DNA of 15,247 nt from Candidatus Roizmanbacteria bacterium CG_4_9_14_0_2_um_filter_39_13. GTDB lineage: Bacteria; Patescibacteriota; Microgenomatia; UBA1406; GWC2-37-13. Both the position numbers and the translations under genes were made by a program. The DNA lies in NCBI GenBank assembly GCA_002788865.1, contig PFSC01000159.1:1-15247 (forward strand), given 5' to 3'. Each line of letters begins with the position of its first letter. Position 1 is the stretch's first letter. The notes beneath the pieces are model-generated. The model ran no database searches and was not told the DNA's origin. It was given only the letters and a program-made list of their open reading frames with translations. Of the stretch, positions 14,685 through 15,247 are shown in pieces.

Positions 14685-14713
14685 TAAAAAAAGCCCTCCA
14701 ATTTGGAGGGCTT
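14685..14713 (-). terminator. Attenuator terminator before trpE
   Basis: Read on the minus strand, AAGCCCTCC pairs with GGAGGGCTT around a 5-base loop (AAATT), and a run of T's follows (seven in total, two of them in the stem). This is a textbook intrinsic terminator, ending about 11 bases before the trpE ATG. It would stop transcription before any trp gene. Its 5' arm is also the 3' arm of the antiterminator at 14705-14757. Confidence 0.93.
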
Positions 14714-14757
14714 ATCGCGAGAGATGTAAACTAATCATCTATCACAATAAATCCTCC
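14705..14757 (-). promoter_or_regulatory. Predicted antiterminator of the trp attenuator
   Basis: On the minus strand a 22-base left arm (14757-14736, starting GGAGGATTTATTG) can pair with a 22-base right arm (14726-14705, ending GATAAGCCCTCC) around a 9-base loop. Twenty of 22 positions pair, three as G-U; the mismatches are at 14752/14710 and 14741/14721. The right arm includes the CCTCC of the terminator, so the two hairpins exclude each other. The left arm overlaps the last codons and stop of the leader peptide, so a ribosome at the leader stop would block it while one stalled at the Trp codons would not. Confidence 0.85.
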
Positions 14758-14810
14758 TTTAAGGTTTGCCATGATTGCCAAATTGCAATTTCCATTTGTT
14801 GAATGTTCAT
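14742..14810 (-). CDS. trpL: trp operon leader peptide (22 codons, two Trp codons)
   Basis: The minus strand has an ATG at 14810 followed by 21 sense codons and a TGA at 14744-14742. Codons 11 and 14 are TGG, in the context IWQSWQT; Trp is otherwise rare, so two in 22 codons just before a trp terminator is meaningful. If a ribosome stalls at codon 14, its leading edge should end near 14759, leaving the antiterminator arm (from 14757) free. If it reaches the stop, it covers that arm. This is the layout of classical ribosome-mediated attenuation. There is no Shine-Dalgarno upstream; a CATAAT -10-like box ends 10 bases before the ATG (14821-14826), so this could also be a nearly leaderless start. 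Confidence 0.88.
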   Translation of the reverse strand: MNIQQMEIAIWQSWQTLKEDLL

Positions 14811-14824
14811 ATCTAATTCAATTA

Positions 14825-14864
14825 TGAGATTAGTAGAAATTAACTGAGATTAATTGAAACTTAT
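14825..14864. repeat. Two imperfect 20-bp direct repeats between trpR and trpL
   Basis: The units 14825-14844 and 14845-14864 both start TGAGATTA and match at 15 of 20 positions. The 20-base period is close to two DNA turns, so a protein could contact both on one face. They lie just upstream of the CATAAT box before trpL. They do not resemble the CTAG-type operator seen at trpR. They may be a second regulatory site or simple AT-rich duplication. Confidence 0.45.
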
Positions 14865-14921
14865 TGTGTGTAAAAACCAATCTCAAACAGTATCCACAAA
14901 TCTCCATTTATCTCTTTGTAA

Positions 14922-15167
14922 TTATATAGTTTTGAATCTTCCCATCTGTATCTCCTTTGATCCTCGGGTCACGGTTGCAACGCCGACTCCCAGTTTTTGT
15001 GCGATCGTGTGCTGGGGTATCCCGCGCTTTAACATCTTGACAATATCAAGACGCCTCACAAGCTCCTCTTTTTCTTTGGGTGTCAAAATACCATTGAGGA
15101 AATTCACCATTTCTTCTTTGGAATCTATTTCCTGAAGTATTTTTACCAAATCATTAAAATCAGACAT
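14922..15167 (-). CDS. trpR: Trp repressor of the TrpR/YerC family
   Basis: The 81-residue protein is a short TrpR-superfamily regulator: LTPKEKEELVRRLDIV at residues 28-43, a helix-turn-helix QHTIAQKLGVGVATVTRGS at 52-70. Aligned to E. coli TrpR, the tryptophan-contacting residues Thr44, Arg54, Thr81 and Arg84 are kept (Thr 29, Arg 39, Thr 65, Arg 68), while Ser88 is replaced by Glu 72. Retention of the binding residues, location beside trp genes and an E. coli-like operator at its own promoter support a true tryptophan-responsive repressor rather than a YerC-type protein of unknown ligand. The start is set by the promoter: the -10 box ends seven bases before the ATG. It lies 112 bases upstream of trpL on the same strand. 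Confidence 0.88.
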   Translation of the reverse strand: MSDFNDLVKILQEIDSKEEMVNFLNGILTPKEKEELVRRLDIVKMLKRGIPQHTIAQKLGVGVATVTRGSKEIQMGRFKTI

Positions 15168-15169
15168 AC

Positions 15170-15187
15170 GTACTAGTATACTAGTAT
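15170..15187 (-). promoter_or_regulatory. TrpR operator, close to the E. coli trp operator
   Basis: TACTAGTATACTAGTA (15171-15186) is a perfect 16-base palindrome with two CTAG half-sites. On the minus strand ACTAGT-AT-ACTAGTACG matches the E. coli trp operator ACTAGT-TA-ACTAGTACG except for the central two bases (E. coli sequence recalled, not searched). It covers the -10 box, so bound repressor would block RNA polymerase. Confidence 0.88.
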
Positions 15188-15202
15188 TATAGTATTTGTC
15201 AA
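15175..15202 (-). promoter_or_regulatory. trpR promoter, predicted leaderless
   Basis: On the minus strand -35 TTGACA (15202-15197), a 16-base spacer and -10 TATACT (15180-15175) form a strong housekeeping promoter. The ATG of trpR begins seven bases after the -10, so the transcript should start at or within a base of the start codon. The layout TTGACA, spacer, -10 inside the operator mirrors the E. coli trp promoter. Confidence 0.85.
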
Positions 15203-15216
15203 GAGATATTATATGT

Positions 15217-15240
15217 AGTAAGAGTTCACTCTTCTTGACA
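15217..15240. repeat. Imperfect copy of a 24-bp hairpin-plus-TTGACA motif (copy 2)
   Basis: Contains the inverted repeat AAGAGT/ACTCTT (15220-15233) followed on the + strand by TTGACA (15235-15240), and matches 818-841 at 20 of 24 positions. Here the TTGACA could be the -35 of a rightward gene beyond the window, divergent from trpR; its -10 would lie outside the sequence given. Confidence 0.5.
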
Positions 15241-15247
15241 CACGTTG

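Noticed and set aside
14675..14701. A TTG start that would extend TrpE by nine residues.
   Set aside because: The extra codons are the terminator stem and T-tract of the attenuator; the ATG at 14674 gives a normal TrpE N-terminus.
1577..14744. Recoded TGA (as in Gracilibacteria or Absconditabacteria).
   Set aside because: TGA ends ung, trpB, trpE, trpF, trpL and other genes at natural family ends; no gene needs TGA read as Gly or Trp.
14729..14770. A 13-codon frame (starting MANLKGG) on the minus strand overlapping the leader.
   Set aside because: It has no Trp codons and lies in a different frame; the 22-codon frame with two Trp codons explains the region and fits the hairpin geometry.
14811..14860. 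A second TrpR operator before trpL.
   Set aside because: Only loose similarity (CTAAT...ATTAG and a GTTAA) is present; half-site spacing does not match the CTAG-type operator.

Overview
The window is AT-rich bacterial DNA using the standard code: TGA and TAA both act as stops, and no gene needs a reassigned TGA. Short genes, tight packing, few Shine-Dalgarno sites and the gene types present (DUF5678 with a retropepsin-like protease, AbiEii-type nucleotidyltransferase with a DUF6922-like partner, MNT and PIN remnants, TrpR/YerC-family regulator) suggest a member of the Candidate Phyla Radiation (Patescibacteria). That placement is an inference. Several genes have a -10 box ending 6 or 7 bases before the start codon, which predicts leaderless mRNAs.

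Layout. Positions 1-1030 (+) hold a promoter preceded by a perfect 14-bp tandem repeat, a DUF5678-like gene overlapping a retropepsin-like protease gene, and the 3' remnant of a PIN-domain (VapC-like) gene. Positions 1115-4852 (-) hold an orphan protein, a secreted Ig-like protein, an AbiEii-like/DUF6922-like pair, an NAD-dependent epimerase and a broken 3' copy of ung. Positions 4920-6777 (+) hold a SleB-type cell wall hydrolase with a duplicated beta-rich N-terminus and a single-pass membrane protein. An intact ung (-) and a divergent MNT nucleotidyltransferase follow; the MNT gene is cut off by a composite palindromic repeat, and a small orphan gene lies after it.

The right half, 8210-15202 (-), is a complete tryptophan locus in transcription order trpR-trpL-trpE-trpG-trpD-trpC-trpF-trpB-trpA. 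Most junctions overlap by 4 to 14 bases. It carries two layers of control visible in the sequence. First, the trpR promoter contains a perfect 16-bp palindrome that closely matches the E. coli trp operator and covers the -10 box. Second, a 22-codon leader peptide with two Trp codons precedes a mutually exclusive antiterminator/terminator pair placed just before trpE. I see no terminator between trpR and trpL, so the repressor may be the first gene of the operon it controls.

Palindromic repeats have entered the 3' ends of trpG, trpF and the MNT gene. In trpG and trpF they encode short new C-terminal tails without breaking the operon. The gene set would convert chorismate to tryptophan; no gene for chorismate synthesis is in the window.
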